64,000 nt of DNA, from positions 234,325-298,324 of the forward strand of contig NZ_GG703820.1 of assembly GCF_000156395.1 (NCBI RefSeq), written 5' to 3'. Position numbers and translations under genes: made by a program. The notes beneath the pieces were generated by a model that was not told the origin of the DNA, searched no databases, and saw nothing but the letters and a program-made list of their open reading frames with translations. Positions 41,512 to 51,152 of the stretch are shown here, one piece after another (position 1 is the first letter of the stretch; every line of letters begins with the position of its first letter). Origin of the DNA: Providencia rustigianii DSM 4541. Lineage in GTDB: Bacteria; Pseudomonadota; Gammaproteobacteria; Enterobacterales; Enterobacteriaceae.

Positions 41512-42360
41512 ATGTCCTTATCTATTCTGATTTCTGTGCTGCTCGCCGCTTTTTGCCATGCAAGCTGGAATGCTCTCGTTAAATTTGGTAATGACCGCTT
41601 TTTTGGCTTGGTGATGATTGCCGTTTTTTCCGGCATACTCACTATCCCTGCACTCTTTTGGTTTGGGTTACCAGCCCCAGAAGCAGTTCCATGGCTTGTT
41701 CTATCCGTTCTTTTTCATCTCGGTTATATCTACTTTTTAAGTCAAGCTTATAACCATGGAGACCTCAGCCAGATATATCCCATATCTAGGGGGTCAGCAC
41801 CTTTAATTACTGCGCTATTGAGTGTTGTTCTCTTTCATGAAGTTCTACCCATTTTAAGTTTTGTAGGAATTCTATTGATTATTTCCGGCGTGGTGGCTAT
41901 TGCCTTTGCTGGTAGGAAATTTTCCTTAAATATTAAAGGGAAAGCCCTTGTTTTTGCTTTATGTACCGCATTTTTCACCGCCTGCTATACCCTATCGGAT
42001 GGATATGGAGCAAGAGCCAGCCAAGATCCTGTCACCTATACTTTGTGGTTATTTTTACTTAATGGACTCATTCTTGCTGTTCCCGGTGCCATTAAATACC
42101 GCAGTTCATTATTAGATGGGTTTCAGCAATACTGGCGTTCCGGGTTATTAGGTGGGTTAATGCAGCTAATCAGCTATGGAATCGCTATTTGGGCGATGAG
42201 CCAAGCCCCCATCGTCTTGGTTGCTGCAATTCGGGAAACCAGTGTGTTATTTGCTATGTTTCTTTCTATTGTGTTTCTCAAAGAGAAATTTAATTTAATG
42301 CGAGTCTTCGCTTGTATTGTTATTTTACTTGGCGTTTTACTCGCTAAATTAGCCAGTTAA
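41512..42360 (+). CDS. EamA-family transporter (DMT superfamily)
   Basis: A hydrophobic 282-residue protein with ten predicted helices in two EamA repeats, of the drug/metabolite transporter superfamily. Useful landmarks are FCHASWNALVKFGNDRF near the N-terminus, YPISRGSAPLITALLSV near residue 93, and VAAIRETSVLFAMFLSIVFLKE near 240. The substrate is unknown; relatives export amino acids or metabolites. The frame extends back to a TTG at 41482, but MSLSILISVLLAAF gives the usual DMT start, though its ribosome-binding site is weak. It precedes an exported amidohydrolase gene by about 90 bases, and the pair has no counterpart at this place in E. coli. Confidence 0.85.
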   Translation: MSLSILISVLLAAFCHASWNALVKFGNDRFFGLVMIAVFSGILTIPALFWFGLPAPEAVPWLVLSVLFHLGYIYFLSQAYNHGDLSQIYPISRGSAPLITALLSVVLFHEVLPILSFVGILLIISGVVAIAFAGRKFSLNIKGKALVFALCTAFFTACYTLSDGYGARASQDPVTYTLWLFLLNGLILAVPGAIKYRSSLLDGFQQYWRSGLLGGLMQLISYGIAIWAMSQAPIVLVAAIRETSVLFAMFLSIVFLKEKFNLMRVFACIVILLGVLLAKLAS

Positions 42361-42451
42361 TATCATCACTGGAAAATCAATTTTCTTGTTAGAATCATTT
42401 ATCGTCGTTCGAGAAATTTAGCGTTTATTGTCATTTAATTATGAGGTGAGA

Positions 42452-43867
42452 ATGTCCCTTTTAAGATCCTTAATTGCCATGTCTATTGTGGCAACGCCTT
42501 TGTCAGCATTTTCCGCACCTACAATTACGCCAACACCCGCAGATTTAATGATTGTTGATGGCACCGTGCTCACCATGGACAAAGATAATCAAGTCATTGA
42601 ACAAGGTACGGTCGTTATTAATAAAAATAAGATTGTTGCCGTTGGTGGCCCTGAGTTAGTCAGCCAATATACCGCTAAAAAACAATTAAATGTGGCTGGA
42701 GATATAGTCATGCCAGGGCTAATCAATACCCATACCCACGCCTCGATGACCGTTTTTAGATCATTAGCCGATGATGTTCCTGACCGTTTACATCGATATA
42801 TATTTCCATTAGAAAGCAAAATGGTTTCCCGAGATATGGTTCGAATTGGGGCTAATTTAGCTAACGTCGAAATGGTAAAAGGGGGCGTAACGACCTACGT
42901 GGATATGTATTATTTTGAAGATGAAGTTGCCAAAACCGTCGATAAAATTGGCTTACGCGCCATTCTTGGTGAGTCAGTGATTAAATTCCCAGTTGCTGAT
43001 GCTAAAAATGCAGATGAAGGTATCAATTATGCCGTCAATTTTATTCAGCAATATAAAGATCACCCTCGGATCACCCCCGCTTTTGCACCACATGCGCCGT
43101 ATACTAATACCACTGAGCACTTACAAAAAATTGCGAAATTATCCCAAGAGCTTAATGTTCCTGTCATGATCCACTTAGCCGAAACCGATAGAGAGCAAGA
43201 AGAAATAGCAAAGCGCACTGGAGGAAAAAGCCCAGTTCAATATATGGCGGATATCGGTGCCTTGAACAATAAAGTCATTGCAGCTCATGCCATTATGGTG
43301 GATGAAAAAGATCTCGATTTATTAAAACAGTATGATGTTGGAGTCGCTCATAATATCAGTGCAAACACCAAGTCAGCCAAAGGAGTTTCCCCTGTCACAC
43401 GTATGTTAGAAAAAGGGATTCGCGTAGGCTTAGGCACCGATGGTCCTATGTCGAGTAATACCTTAACTACCATGAATGAACTTAATCTTGTTGGGAAAAT
43501 TCACAAGCTCGAAAATAAAGATAGATCGGCTATGCCACCGATTACCGTTGTTGAACTGGCAACTAAAGGATCAGCTAAAGCTATTCATATGGAAGATAAA
43601 TTAGGTTCGCTCGAAGTCGGTAAATTAGCCGACATTATTGTTGTCGATACTAAATCCCCAAATATGGTACCGATGTACAGCCCATATGCAGCTCTCGTGT
43701 ATGGTGCTAATGGCTCTAATGTTCGCCATACCATTGTAGATGGAAATATTTTAATGGAAGAACGTAACGTTCTTACCGTGGATGAAAAAGCCATTATCAA
43801 AGATGCTCAGCAGTTTGCTGATAACGTTCGCCAAACTGTCATTGCAAGTGGCGAAAGTGTGAAATAA
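42452..43867 (+). CDS. exported amidohydrolase (TRZ/ATZ, MtaD-like)
   Basis: A 471-residue metal-dependent amidohydrolase of the cytosine-deaminase-like TRZ/ATZ/MtaD group, whose members deaminate S-adenosylhomocysteine, methylthioadenosine, guanine or triazines. Metal ligands are visible in PGLINTHTHASM (near residue 92), PVMIHLAETDREQEE (about 238-252), a later AAHAIMVDEKDL, and VGLGTDGPMSSN with the catalytic aspartate. Unusually it starts with a Sec signal peptide (SLLRSLIAMSIVATPLSAFSA), so it should work in the periplasm. GAGG precedes the ATG at 42452; the frame upstream has no site. The substrate is unknown. The neighbouring EamA gene could supply or remove it. Confidence 0.85.
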   Translation: MSLLRSLIAMSIVATPLSAFSAPTITPTPADLMIVDGTVLTMDKDNQVIEQGTVVINKNKIVAVGGPELVSQYTAKKQLNVAGDIVMPGLINTHTHASMTVFRSLADDVPDRLHRYIFPLESKMVSRDMVRIGANLANVEMVKGGVTTYVDMYYFEDEVAKTVDKIGLRAILGESVIKFPVADAKNADEGINYAVNFIQQYKDHPRITPAFAPHAPYTNTTEHLQKIAKLSQELNVPVMIHLAETDREQEEIAKRTGGKSPVQYMADIGALNNKVIAAHAIMVDEKDLDLLKQYDVGVAHNISANTKSAKGVSPVTRMLEKGIRVGLGTDGPMSSNTLTTMNELNLVGKIHKLENKDRSAMPPITVVELATKGSAKAIHMEDKLGSLEVGKLADIIVVDTKSPNMVPMYSPYAALVYGANGSNVRHTIVDGNILMEERNVLTVDEKAIIKDAQQFADNVRQTVIASGESVK

Positions 43868-43905
43868 AAAAATGGCTGATCCCGTTTTTCGCAGGATCAG
43901 CCATT
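43866..43905 (-). terminator. terminator between the amidohydrolase and dnaJ
   Basis: AATGGCTGATCC (43871-43882) and GGATCAGCCATT (43894-43905) form a perfect 12-bp stem. The leftward transcript of dnaJ then runs into six T. It may serve both convergent genes. Confidence 0.85.
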
Positions 43906-43928
43906 ATCTGTACTTAATGATAAACCAA

Positions 43929-45071
43929 TTATTTACTGGTTAAGTCATCAAAGAATTTTTTTACGCCATCTAAAAAGCGTTTTGAGCGGGGGCTGTTTTT
44001 CTCGCCCCCCGTACCGCCTAATGATTCGCCAAACTCTTTGAGTAACTCTTTCTGTTTCTCATTCAGTTTAACTGGTGTTTCAACGACAATGTGGCACATC
44101 AAGTCACCTTGCATACCACCACGCACTGATTTCACACCCTTACCTTTCATACGGAAGGTCTTGCCTGTTTGAGTTTCGGCAGGGATTTTCAGCTTCACGC
44201 GGCCATCAAGAGTTGGCACTTCAATTTCACCGCCCAGTGCCGCTACTGCGAAGTTAATTGGAACTTCACAGTGCAAGTTATTACCATCACGTTCAAAAAT
44301 ATCGTGAGGCAATACATGCATCTGAACAAATAAATCTCCCGCAGGTGCTCCATTTGCGCCAGCTTCACCCTCACCAGATAAGCGAACGCGGTCACCGGTA
44401 TCAACTCCCGCAGGGATTTTAACAGACAAGGTTTTGTATTTTTCAACACGCCCTTGACCATGGCATTTGTTGCACGGATCTTTGATAACTTTTCCACGAC
44501 CGTGACAAGTTGGGCAAGGTTGCTGTACCGAGAAGAAACCTTGGCGCATATGAACTTGTCCCATACCGTGACAAGTTGAACACGTATCAGCGCTAGTTCC
44601 CGGTTTTGCACCACTACCATGGCATACATCACAACTTTCTAATGTTGGGATACGGATCTCTTTGGTCACTCCACGGACTGCTTCTTCAAGAGTCAGTTCC
44701 ATGTTGTATTGTAGATCTGAACCACGGCTTTGGCGTTGTTGTCTGCGACCGCCTCCAAAAATATCACCGAAGATGTCACCAAAAATATCACTATTGAAGT
44801 CGCCGCCGCCGAAACCGCCACCGCCGCCACCCATGCCGCCTTGCTCAAATGCCGCATGCCCATATTGGTCATAAGCCGCACGTTTTTGCTCGTCGGATAG
44901 AATTTCGTAAGCTTCTTTTATCTCTTTAAATTTAGCTTCAGATTCATCTTTATTATCCTGATTACGGTCAGGGTGATGTTTCATTGCTAAGCGCTTATAC
45001 GCTCGCTTAATGTCTTTATCTGTCGCATTTCTTTCGAGGCCTAAAACCTCATAAAAGTCTCTTTTAGCCAT
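43929..45071 (-). CDS. dnaJ: co-chaperone DnaJ
   Basis: DnaJ (Hsp40) delivers unfolded clients to DnaK and stimulates its ATPase. The 380-residue type I protein has the J domain with the HPD motif in KHHPDRNQ (about 30-37), a Gly/Phe-rich linker with a run of glycines and repeated DIFGDIFGG, four CxxCxGxG zinc repeats ([32 protein letters not shown]) and two C-terminal client-binding domains. It is cotranscribed with dnaK across a 104-base spacer containing a strong hairpin. Confidence 0.98.
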   Translation of the reverse strand: MAKRDFYEVLGLERNATDKDIKRAYKRLAMKHHPDRNQDNKDESEAKFKEIKEAYEILSDEQKRAAYDQYGHAAFEQGGMGGGGGGFGGGDFNSDIFGDIFGDIFGGGRRQQRQSRGSDLQYNMELTLEEAVRGVTKEIRIPTLESCDVCHGSGAKPGTSADTCSTCHGMGQVHMRQGFFSVQQPCPTCHGRGKVIKDPCNKCHGQGRVEKYKTLSVKIPAGVDTGDRVRLSGEGEAGANGAPAGDLFVQMHVLPHDIFERDGNNLHCEVPINFAVAALGGEIEVPTLDGRVKLKIPAETQTGKTFRMKGKGVKSVRGGMQGDLMCHIVVETPVKLNEKQKELLKEFGESLGGTGGEKNSPRSKRFLDGVKKFFDDLTSK

Positions 45072-45092
45072 TTATTTTTCCCTTAACATGCA

Positions 45093-45126
45093 GACACGGG
45101 CGCAGAGTTCCCTCAACGCCCGTGTC
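45093..45126 (-). promoter_or_regulatory. intercistronic hairpin between dnaK and dnaJ
   Basis: GACACGGGCG (45093-45102) pairs perfectly with CGCCCGTGTC (45117-45126) over 14 bases. There is no T run, so it probably protects or partitions dnaK mRNA from dnaJ mRNA rather than ending transcription fully. Confidence 0.65.
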
Positions 45127-45175
45127 CGGTATCAGTAACCATTATTTTCGATAGTCACTGCGCCCGCTAAGGGCC

Positions 45176-47086
45176 TTATTTTTTGTCTTTATCGTTAACT
45201 TCTTCGAATTCAGCGTCGACGACATCGTCATCTTTTTTAGCATCTGCACCCGCTGCGCCGCCCGCTTGAGCTTGCTGCTGTGCAATTTCTAAAAGTTTAG
45301 CTGATGCAGTTACCAGCGCTTGGATTTTCGCTTCGATATCTGCTTTATCTTCACCTTTAGTCGCGACTTCTAGTTCAGAAGTTGCTTTTTCGATGTTCGC
45401 TTTATCTTCAGCTGGTAATTTATCGCCCGCTTCTTCGATTTGTTTACGAGTACCGTGAATCAGTTGGTCTGCTTGGTTACGAGTCTGTACTAACTCTTCA
45501 AATTTACGGTCTGCTTCAGCATTCGCTTCTGCATCACGAACCATTTTCGCAATTTCTTCTTCGTTCAGACCAGAAGATGCCTTGATGGTGATGTTCTGCT
45601 CACGACCACTATTTTTGTCTTTTGCAGAAACGTGCAAGATACCATCAGCATCGATATCGAATGTGACTTCGATTTGAGGCATACCGCGTGGAGCTGCTTG
45701 AATGCCATCTAAGTTAAACTGACCCAACGATTTGTTATCTGCCGCACGTTTACGTTCACCTTGCAACACATGAATAGTTACTGCTGCTTGGTTATCTTCT
45801 GCGGTTGAGAACACTTGGCTATGTTTTGTTGGGATGGTGGTGTTTTTCGAAATTAACGAAGTCATCACGCCACCCATGGTTTCGATACCTAAAGACAGTG
45901 GAGTTACGTCAAGTAACAGAACGTCTTTAACATCACCCGCTAAAACACCACCTTGTACAGCTGCACCAATCGCTACCGCTTCATCAGGGTTAACATCTTT
46001 ACGTGGTTCTTTGCCGAAGAAATCAGCAACCGCTTTTTGTACCATTGGCATACGAGTCTGACCACCAACTAAGATAACGTCGTTGATGTCGCCTACGCTT
46101 AAGCCAGCGTCCTGCAGAGCAACTTTAACTGGCTCCATAGAACGTTTAACTAAATCTTCTACCAGTGACTCCAGTTTTGCACGGGTCACTTTGATATTCA
46201 TGTGTTTTGGACCTGACGCATCTGCAGTGATGTATGGCAGGTTAACGTCTGTTTGTTGAGCAGAAGACAGCTCAATTTTTGCTTTTTCAGCAGCTTCTTT
46301 CAGACGTTGCATTGCCAGTGGATCATTGCGCAGATCAAAACCTTGTTCTTTCTTAAACTCTTCAACTAAATAGTTGATTAAACGAGTATCAAAGTCTTCA
46401 CCACCTAAGTGAGTATCACCGTTGGTTGCCAGAACTTCATACGTTTTTTCGCCATCAACTTCATCGATTTCGATGATTGATAAGTCAAATGTACCACCAC
46501 CTAAGTCGTAAACCGCGATAGTACGGTTGCCAACTTCTCTATCTAAACCATAAGCCAGTGCAGCAGCAGTTGGTTCGTTGATGATACGTTTTACTTCTAA
46601 ACCTGCGATACGACCCGCATCTTTTGTTGCTTGACGCTGAGCATCGTTAAAATAAGCAGGAACAGTAATTACTGCTTCAGTAACTGGTTCGCCCAGATAG
46701 TCTTCCGCGGTTTTCTTCATTTTTTTCAGAACTTCAGCTGAAACTTGTGGCGGAGCCATTTTTTGCCCTTTCACATCTAACCATGCATCGCCATTATCTG
46801 CTGCGATGATTTTATATGGCATGATAGACACGTCACGCTGAACTTCTTCATCTTGGAAACGACGACCAATTAAACGTTTGATCGCAAATAATGTATTTTC
46901 TGGGTTAGTCACAGCCTGACGTTTTGCTGGCTGACCAACTAAAATTTCACCATCCTGTGTATAAGCGATGATGGAAGGAGTAGTTCTATCGCCTTCGCTG
47001 TTCTCAAGAACACGCGCAGTAGTACCATCCATAATTGCAACGCATGAGTTAGTTGTACCTAAGTCGATACCAATAATTTTACCCAT
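45176..47086 (-). CDS. dnaK: molecular chaperone DnaK (Hsp70)
   Basis: DnaK is the ATP-dependent Hsp70 chaperone. The frame opens five codons earlier, but [17 protein letters not shown] follows GGAGG at normal spacing, so the start is 47086 and the product has 636 residues. It has the nucleotide-binding domain (phosphate loops [10 protein letters not shown] and [12 protein letters not shown]), the linker [19 protein letters not shown], the substrate-binding domain, and a disordered tail ending in an acidic [10 protein letters not shown] sigma-32 promoter lies upstream. Confidence 0.98.
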   Translation of the reverse strand: MGKIIGIDLGTTNSCVAIMDGTTARVLENSEGDRTTPSIIAYTQDGEILVGQPAKRQAVTNPENTLFAIKRLIGRRFQDEEVQRDVSIMPYKIIAADNGDAWLDVKGQKMAPPQVSAEVLKKMKKTAEDYLGEPVTEAVITVPAYFNDAQRQATKDAGRIAGLEVKRIINEPTAAALAYGLDREVGNRTIAVYDLGGGTFDLSIIEIDEVDGEKTYEVLATNGDTHLGGEDFDTRLINYLVEEFKKEQGFDLRNDPLAMQRLKEAAEKAKIELSSAQQTDVNLPYITADASGPKHMNIKVTRAKLESLVEDLVKRSMEPVKVALQDAGLSVGDINDVILVGGQTRMPMVQKAVADFFGKEPRKDVNPDEAVAIGAAVQGGVLAGDVKDVLLLDVTPLSLGIETMGGVMTSLISKNTTIPTKHSQVFSTAEDNQAAVTIHVLQGERKRAADNKSLGQFNLDGIQAAPRGMPQIEVTFDIDADGILHVSAKDKNSGREQNITIKASSGLNEEEIAKMVRDAEANAEADRKFEELVQTRNQADQLIHGTRKQIEEAGDKLPAEDKANIEKATSELEVATKGEDKADIEAKIQALVTASAKLLEIAQQQAQAGGAAGADAKKDDDVVDAEFEEVNDKDKK

Positions 47087-47436
47087 ATCAAACGCCTCCA
47101 AAGGAATTCTTTTTAATTAATTTCGATATCAATCTATATAAGGCTCAATATTTCATTTTCAAGGGAGTTTTTACTTCAACCTTGATTTTTTTTGTAACCT
47201 TAATTTTTTTGCAACTCACAATAATTCGGATTGATAACTGTTGATGACATAAAGATGGGGTCACAAATTCATTCATCAAGGGGGGGATTAAAAAATTTTT
47301 ACATTTAATACAAAAAAACCAGTCTTTCGATCATTGTTTCGACAATTAAAACTGAGTATCATGCGCGTCCCCATACTATGGGATTTCAAACATTCATCAT
47401 ATCTATTTGATTTTTAAAAATTTTACCAGAGGTTAT
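47087..47436. promoter_or_regulatory. dnaK-satP divergent promoter region
   Basis: A 350-base gap with a strong heat-shock promoter for dnaK (47255-47280 on the minus strand) and a second possible promoter nearer dnaK, where CTTGAA (47158-47163) is followed by CCTTATATAG (47135-47144). The satP side shows only AT-rich sequence and the AGAGG ribosome-binding site. Confidence 0.55.
47255..47280 (-). promoter_or_regulatory. sigma-32 (heat-shock) promoter of dnaK
   Basis: On the minus strand CCCCCTTGAT is followed after 14 bases by CCCCATCTTT, matching the -35 CTTGAA and -10 CCCCAT elements of sigma-32 promoters and closely resembling E. coli dnaK P1. Confidence 0.85.
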
Positions 47437-48003
47437 ATGCAATCTAGTTCGCTTGCCAATCCAGGCCCACTTGGTTTATTGGGCTTTGGTATGACAACAA
47501 TCCTGCTGAACATCCACAACGCAGGCTTTTTCCCTCTATCATCCGTTATTTTAAGTATGGGAATTTTTTACGGTGGTATTGCCCAAGTGATCGCTGGACT
47601 TATTGAATATAAGAAAGGAAATACTTTTGGCGCAACCGCATTTACCTCTTATGGTTTTTTCTGGATTGCTTTAGTTGGTCTACTGTTTTTACCAACCATG
47701 GGCTTAGCAGAAGCAACTGACCCCGCATTTTTAGGGATATTCCTGCTGCTCTGGGGAGTTTTTACCTTCTTTATGTTTTTAGGTACCTTTAAAGCTAATT
47801 TAGTGCTGCAATTTGTCTTCGGCAGCCTAACCGTGCTATTTGCACTATTAGCGATCGGTAATCTGACTAACAATGCGGCTCTGTTACAATTCGCTGGTTA
47901 TGAAGGGATTATTTGTGGTGCGAGTGCCTTTTATTTAGCAATGGCAGAAATTTTAAATGAGCAATATGGCAAAACGATTCTGCCAATTGGTCAACGTAGC
48001 TAA
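47437..48003 (+). CDS. satP: acetate/succinate transporter SatP
   Basis: A six-helix inner-membrane protein of the acetate uptake (GPR1/FUN34/YaaH) family that imports acetate and succinate with protons. The family signature NPGPLGLLGFGMTTILLN lies at residues 9-26. Starting at the ATG 47437 behind AGAGG gives 188 residues, the same as the E. coli protein; the longer frame from 47407 is not needed. It is divergent from dnaK, as in E. coli. Confidence 0.95.
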   Translation: MQSSSLANPGPLGLLGFGMTTILLNIHNAGFFPLSSVILSMGIFYGGIAQVIAGLIEYKKGNTFGATAFTSYGFFWIALVGLLFLPTMGLAEATDPAFLGIFLLLWGVFTFFMFLGTFKANLVLQFVFGSLTVLFALLAIGNLTNNAALLQFAGYEGIICGASAFYLAMAEILNEQYGKTILPIGQRS

Positions 48004-48029
48004 TTAATAGACTCTATACTGTTGACACT

Positions 48030-48060
48030 ATCAGGCGGGCAAAAATCCGCCTGATTTTTT
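48030..48060 (+). terminator. satP terminator
   Basis: ATCAGGCGG (48030-48038) and CCGCCTGAT (48047-48055) form a perfect stem followed by five T, between the convergent satP and mog. Confidence 0.85.
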
Positions 48061-48069
48061 AGATAGATA

Positions 48070-48654
48070 TTATTCCGCAGTACGTATTGCAGATTTAGGT
48101 CTGAATGCTTTAACAATTGCCGGGTCAGTCTCGATATATGGACCATCCAAGAGTTGGATGCAGTATGGCACACTCGCGAAAATACCGGATACCACGACAT
48201 TCCCTTCTTTATCTTTAAGCCCTTCCAAGGTTTCAGCAATCGCTTTTGGCTGCCCCGGTAAGTTTAAAATCAGTGACTGATTGCGGATCACGCCGACTTG
48301 GCGAGATAAAATAGCCGTTGGTACGAATTTTAGGCTAATCTGGCGCATTTGTTCACCAAAGCCAGGCATTTCACGATCAGCAATAGCCAATGTCGCATCT
48401 GGGGTGACATCACGACGCGCGGGCCCCGTTCCGCCAGTTGTCAGCACTAAGTGACAGGAAAATTCATCCACCAGCTCACACAACGTTTGTTCTATCATGA
48501 TTTGCTCATCTGGGATCAAACGGGTTTCTATACGAAAAGGCGTGGTTAGGGTTTTCGTCAACCACTCTTCCAGTGCTGGAATACCTTTATCTTCATAAAT
48601 TCCTCCTGAAGCACGATCAGAAACCGATACCAGACCTATGCGCAACTCATTCAT
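48070..48654 (-). CDS. mog: molybdopterin adenylyltransferase Mog
   Basis: Mog adenylates molybdopterin to prepare it for molybdate insertion. The 194-residue protein begins ELRIGLVSVSDRASGGIYEDKG and carries the MoCF signature LVLTTGGTGPARRDVTPDAT near residues 69-88. It lies between talB and satP, as in E. coli. A 12-base palindrome GGGGAATTCCCC (48695-48706), framed by TTAGC/GCTAA, stands 40 bases before its start. Confidence 0.94.
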   Translation of the reverse strand: MNELRIGLVSVSDRASGGIYEDKGIPALEEWLTKTLTTPFRIETRLIPDEQIMIEQTLCELVDEFSCHLVLTTGGTGPARRDVTPDATLAIADREMPGFGEQMRQISLKFVPTAILSRQVGVIRNQSLILNLPGQPKAIAETLEGLKDKEGNVVVSGIFASVPYCIQLLDGPYIETDPAIVKAFRPKSAIRTAE

Positions 48655-48688
48655 ACAAACCTCAAAATTAATTATCGAAACTGTTTAT

Positions 48689-48711
48689 TTAGCAGGGGAA
48701 TTCCCCGCTAA
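48689..48711. repeat. palindrome upstream of mog
   Basis: GGGGAATTCCCC is a perfect 12-base palindrome flanked by TTAGC and GCTAA arms, with one unpaired A on the left. It may be a hairpin in the mog leader or a remnant of a repeat. Confidence 0.5.
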
Positions 48712-48813
48712 TAACAATAAACACGGTGCATCATACCATGATGGAGAACAGCTGACAGCGGGACTTTTGTGTGAAAATGTGGAATTGGGAGTTTAATCAA
48801 TGAAAAAAAGGCA

Positions 48814-48842
48814 GAAAAAAACCCAGCCAATTTAGCTGGGTT
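48814..48842 (-). terminator. talB terminator
   Basis: AACCCAGC (48820-48827) and GCTGGGTT (48835-48842) form a stem, followed on the leftward transcript by a T run of seven. Confidence 0.85.
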
Positions 48843-48859
48843 TTCTAGAAAATGAACGA

Positions 48860-49813
48860 TTACAGCAACGCTGCGATCATCTTTTCTAATTTTTCTTGGT
48901 CAACAGCGAACTTACGGATACCGTCAGACAGTTTATCCACTGCCATTGGATCTTGGTTGTGCTGCCAGTAGAACTCAGCTTCGGTCAATTTAGCACCCGG
49001 CTCTTGAGTTTTACCTTCATCTTTCAGTTTACGAACCAATTCACCTTGTGACTCAGACAGCTCTTTCAGCAAAGCTGGAGAGATGGTTAGACGGTCACAA
49101 CCTGCCAGTTCAATGATTTCACCAACGTTACGGAAACTCGCGCCCATTACCACAGTTTTGTAGCCGTGAGCTTTGTAATAGTTGTAGATTTCAGTGACGG
49201 AAACCACACCTGGATCTTCTTGAGCAGCATACTCTTTTTTATCTGTATTTGCTTTATACCAGTCGAGGATACGACCTACGAATGGAGAGATCAGGTAAAC
49301 ACCTGCTTCCGCACAAGCACGCGCTTGAGCAAAAGAGAATAATAACGTTAAGTTACAGTTAATGCCTTCCTTTTCCAGTTTTTCCGCAGCGCGGATACCC
49401 TGCCAAGTAGAGGCTAATTTGATCAGAATACGGTCATTGCTGATACCGGCTTCATTATACATTTTCATCAGTCGACGAGCTTTAGTAATACAAGCTTCTT
49501 CGTCATAAGAAAGACGCGCATCAACTTCAGTAGAGATACGACCCGGAACTAATTTCAGGATTTCCAGACCGATATTGACAGCCAGTTTGTCGCAAGCATC
49601 AACAACTTGTTGTTCACGATTATCACTTTGCTTACGAGCCCACTCTACCGCATCATCGATTAATTTACGGTATTCAGGAATTTGTGCAGCATTTAAAATT
49701 AGCGATGGGTTAGTTGTCGCATCTTGTGGCTTGTACAGCTTCATCGCTTCGATGTCGCCAGTATCGGCAACAACAGTTGTTAGACTACGTAAGGAGGTTA
49801 GTTTGTCGGTCAT
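48860..49813 (-). CDS. talB: transaldolase B
   Basis: Transaldolase transfers a dihydroxyacetone unit between sedoheptulose-7-phosphate and glyceraldehyde-3-phosphate in the pentose phosphate pathway. The frame is open 24 codons upstream through a repeat-like sequence, but [20 protein letters not shown] is the conserved start, giving 317 residues as in E. coli. The Schiff-base lysine lies in [11 protein letters not shown] near residue 132, and [10 protein letters not shown] near 31 is typical. The ribosome-binding site is weak. Confidence 0.97.
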   Translation of the reverse strand: MTDKLTSLRSLTTVVADTGDIEAMKLYKPQDATTNPSLILNAAQIPEYRKLIDDAVEWARKQSDNREQQVVDACDKLAVNIGLEILKLVPGRISTEVDARLSYDEEACITKARRLMKMYNEAGISNDRILIKLASTWQGIRAAEKLEKEGINCNLTLLFSFAQARACAEAGVYLISPFVGRILDWYKANTDKKEYAAQEDPGVVSVTEIYNYYKAHGYKTVVMGASFRNVGEIIELAGCDRLTISPALLKELSESQGELVRKLKDEGKTQEPGAKLTEAEFYWQHNQDPMAVDKLSDGIRKFAVDQEKLEKMIAALL

Positions 49814-50179
49814 TTCTTTAATCTCGTTGTTATACCCGTCATATTTCAAGTTGTAGGGGTGTTGGCTACGTTTATGAACCACCATTCTACAACTTAAACT
49901 ACTTTGCGTATTATTAAGGAATTGAGGCTAGCGCCGCACCGTCTCATGATAATATCACGCATCCAAGTTGCTGCAAGCGAGGAAATCTCTTGGCAAGCAA
50001 CTATTTGATCAGCAATCGTTTTCGCAGCAGAATTTAAAACTGAATCCATTTAGCCCATATAACTTATTGAACCAGTAGAGCAGACAATAAAAATGGAATC
50101 TACTTATTGCAGCAATTCGCCATTCTAATTAATTTTTTGCTACAGTAGGCAATAATTCTACTTTAACAAGGGTCAAGTT
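49814..50179. other. talB-yaaA divergent gap with a repeat-like element
   Basis: The 366-base gap holds an imperfect inverted repeat (49832-49914) beginning ATACCCGTCATATTTCAAG, a sequence type I recognise from dispersed intergenic repeats in enterobacteria. A degenerate related sequence (CATCCAAGTTGCTGCAAG, about 49960-49977) follows. Promoters for talB and yaaA must also lie here but are not clear. Confidence 0.5.
49832..49914. repeat. MITE-like imperfect inverted repeat
   Basis: The left end, ending in CAAGTTGTAG, matches the reverse complement of the right end (TACAACTT at 49888-49895, then ACTACTTTGCGTAT to 49914), giving about 83 bases with terminal inverted repeats of 24-26 bases and several mismatches. 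There is no coding capacity. It lies in the talB leader and adds an artefactual in-frame extension to that gene. Confidence 0.55.
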
Positions 50180-50956
50180 ATGCTGATTACTATTTCACCT
50201 GCCAAAACATTAGACTACGAAAGCCCACTTGCCACTCAGTTATATACTCAACCCGAATTACTCAGTGAGTCTGAAAAGTTGATCAAAGAGTGTCGAAAAT
50301 TAACACCCGCCGATATCGCTAGCTTAATGAAAATCAGCGATAAACTCGCAGGGTTAAATGCGGCTCGTTTTGGTGAATGGCAACCCAACTTTACCCCAGG
50401 AAATGCTCGACAAGCTATTTTGGCATTTAAAGGCGATGTCTATACTGGCATGCAAGCTGAAACTTTTTCTCAAGCAGACTTTGAATTTGCTCAGCAGCAT
50501 TTGCGTATGTTGTCAGGTTTATATGGTGTTTTACGTCCATTGGATTTAATGCAGCCTTATCGTTTAGAGATGGGGATTCGCCTTAAAAATAGCCGCGGTA
50601 AAGATTTATATGAATTCTGGGGTAATATAATTACTCAACATTTAAATGAAGCATTAGCGGCTCAAGGGGATAATATCCTAGTGAACTTAGCTTCCGATGA
50701 ATATTTTAAATCTGTAAATATCAAAAAGTTAGACGGCGAAATTATTAAACCGGTCTTTTTGGATGAAAAAAATGGCAAATATAAAGTTATCAGTTTTTAT
50801 GCAAAAAAAGCCCGAGGCTTGATGAGCCGCTTTATTATCCAAAATAAATTAACCCAATCAAAACAACTATCTGACTTTAATTTAGAAGGCTATCAGTTTG
50901 ATGAGCAGCAATCTAAAGGCAATGAGCTAGTTTTTACTCGCGCAGAGCAAATCTAA
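50180..50956 (+). CDS. yaaA: peroxide stress protein YaaA
   Basis: A 258-residue member of the UPF0246/DUF328 family. E. coli YaaA binds DNA and limits free iron during hydrogen peroxide stress under OxyR control. It begins [17 protein letters not shown] and contains [20 protein letters not shown] near residues 113-132 and the C-terminal [12 protein letters not shown]. The location between thr and talB, on the opposite strand to talB, matches E. coli. I did not identify a convincing OxyR site. Confidence 0.95.
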   Translation: MLITISPAKTLDYESPLATQLYTQPELLSESEKLIKECRKLTPADIASLMKISDKLAGLNAARFGEWQPNFTPGNARQAILAFKGDVYTGMQAETFSQADFEFAQQHLRMLSGLYGVLRPLDLMQPYRLEMGIRLKNSRGKDLYEFWGNIITQHLNEALAAQGDNILVNLASDEYFKSVNIKKLDGEIIKPVFLDEKNGKYKVISFYAKKARGLMSRFIIQNKLTQSKQLSDFNLEGYQFDEQQSKGNELVFTRAEQI

Positions 50957-51152
50957 TATTTACGCTTATGAGGTGTTTAACACACCCCATAAGCGCCATA
51001 CTCAACATCAGACATAATATTTCAAATCCTCATCACATTTTGTTGAAAAAATAATCGTTTCAGTGACTTTATAGCATTCATTCCTCAGTGCCCTTGAGAC
51101 CTTTATGCCAATATTTGGTGAGATCTTTATCATCAATTTTTGGAGGTGAACA

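Noticed and set aside
41361-41582. 73-residue frame between nhaA and the EamA gene
   Set aside because: It spans the palindromic promoter region and overlaps the start of the EamA gene in another frame, with no coding character.
49814-49885. 24-codon N-terminal extension of talB
   Set aside because: It derives from the repeat-like element; homology and length place the start at 49813.
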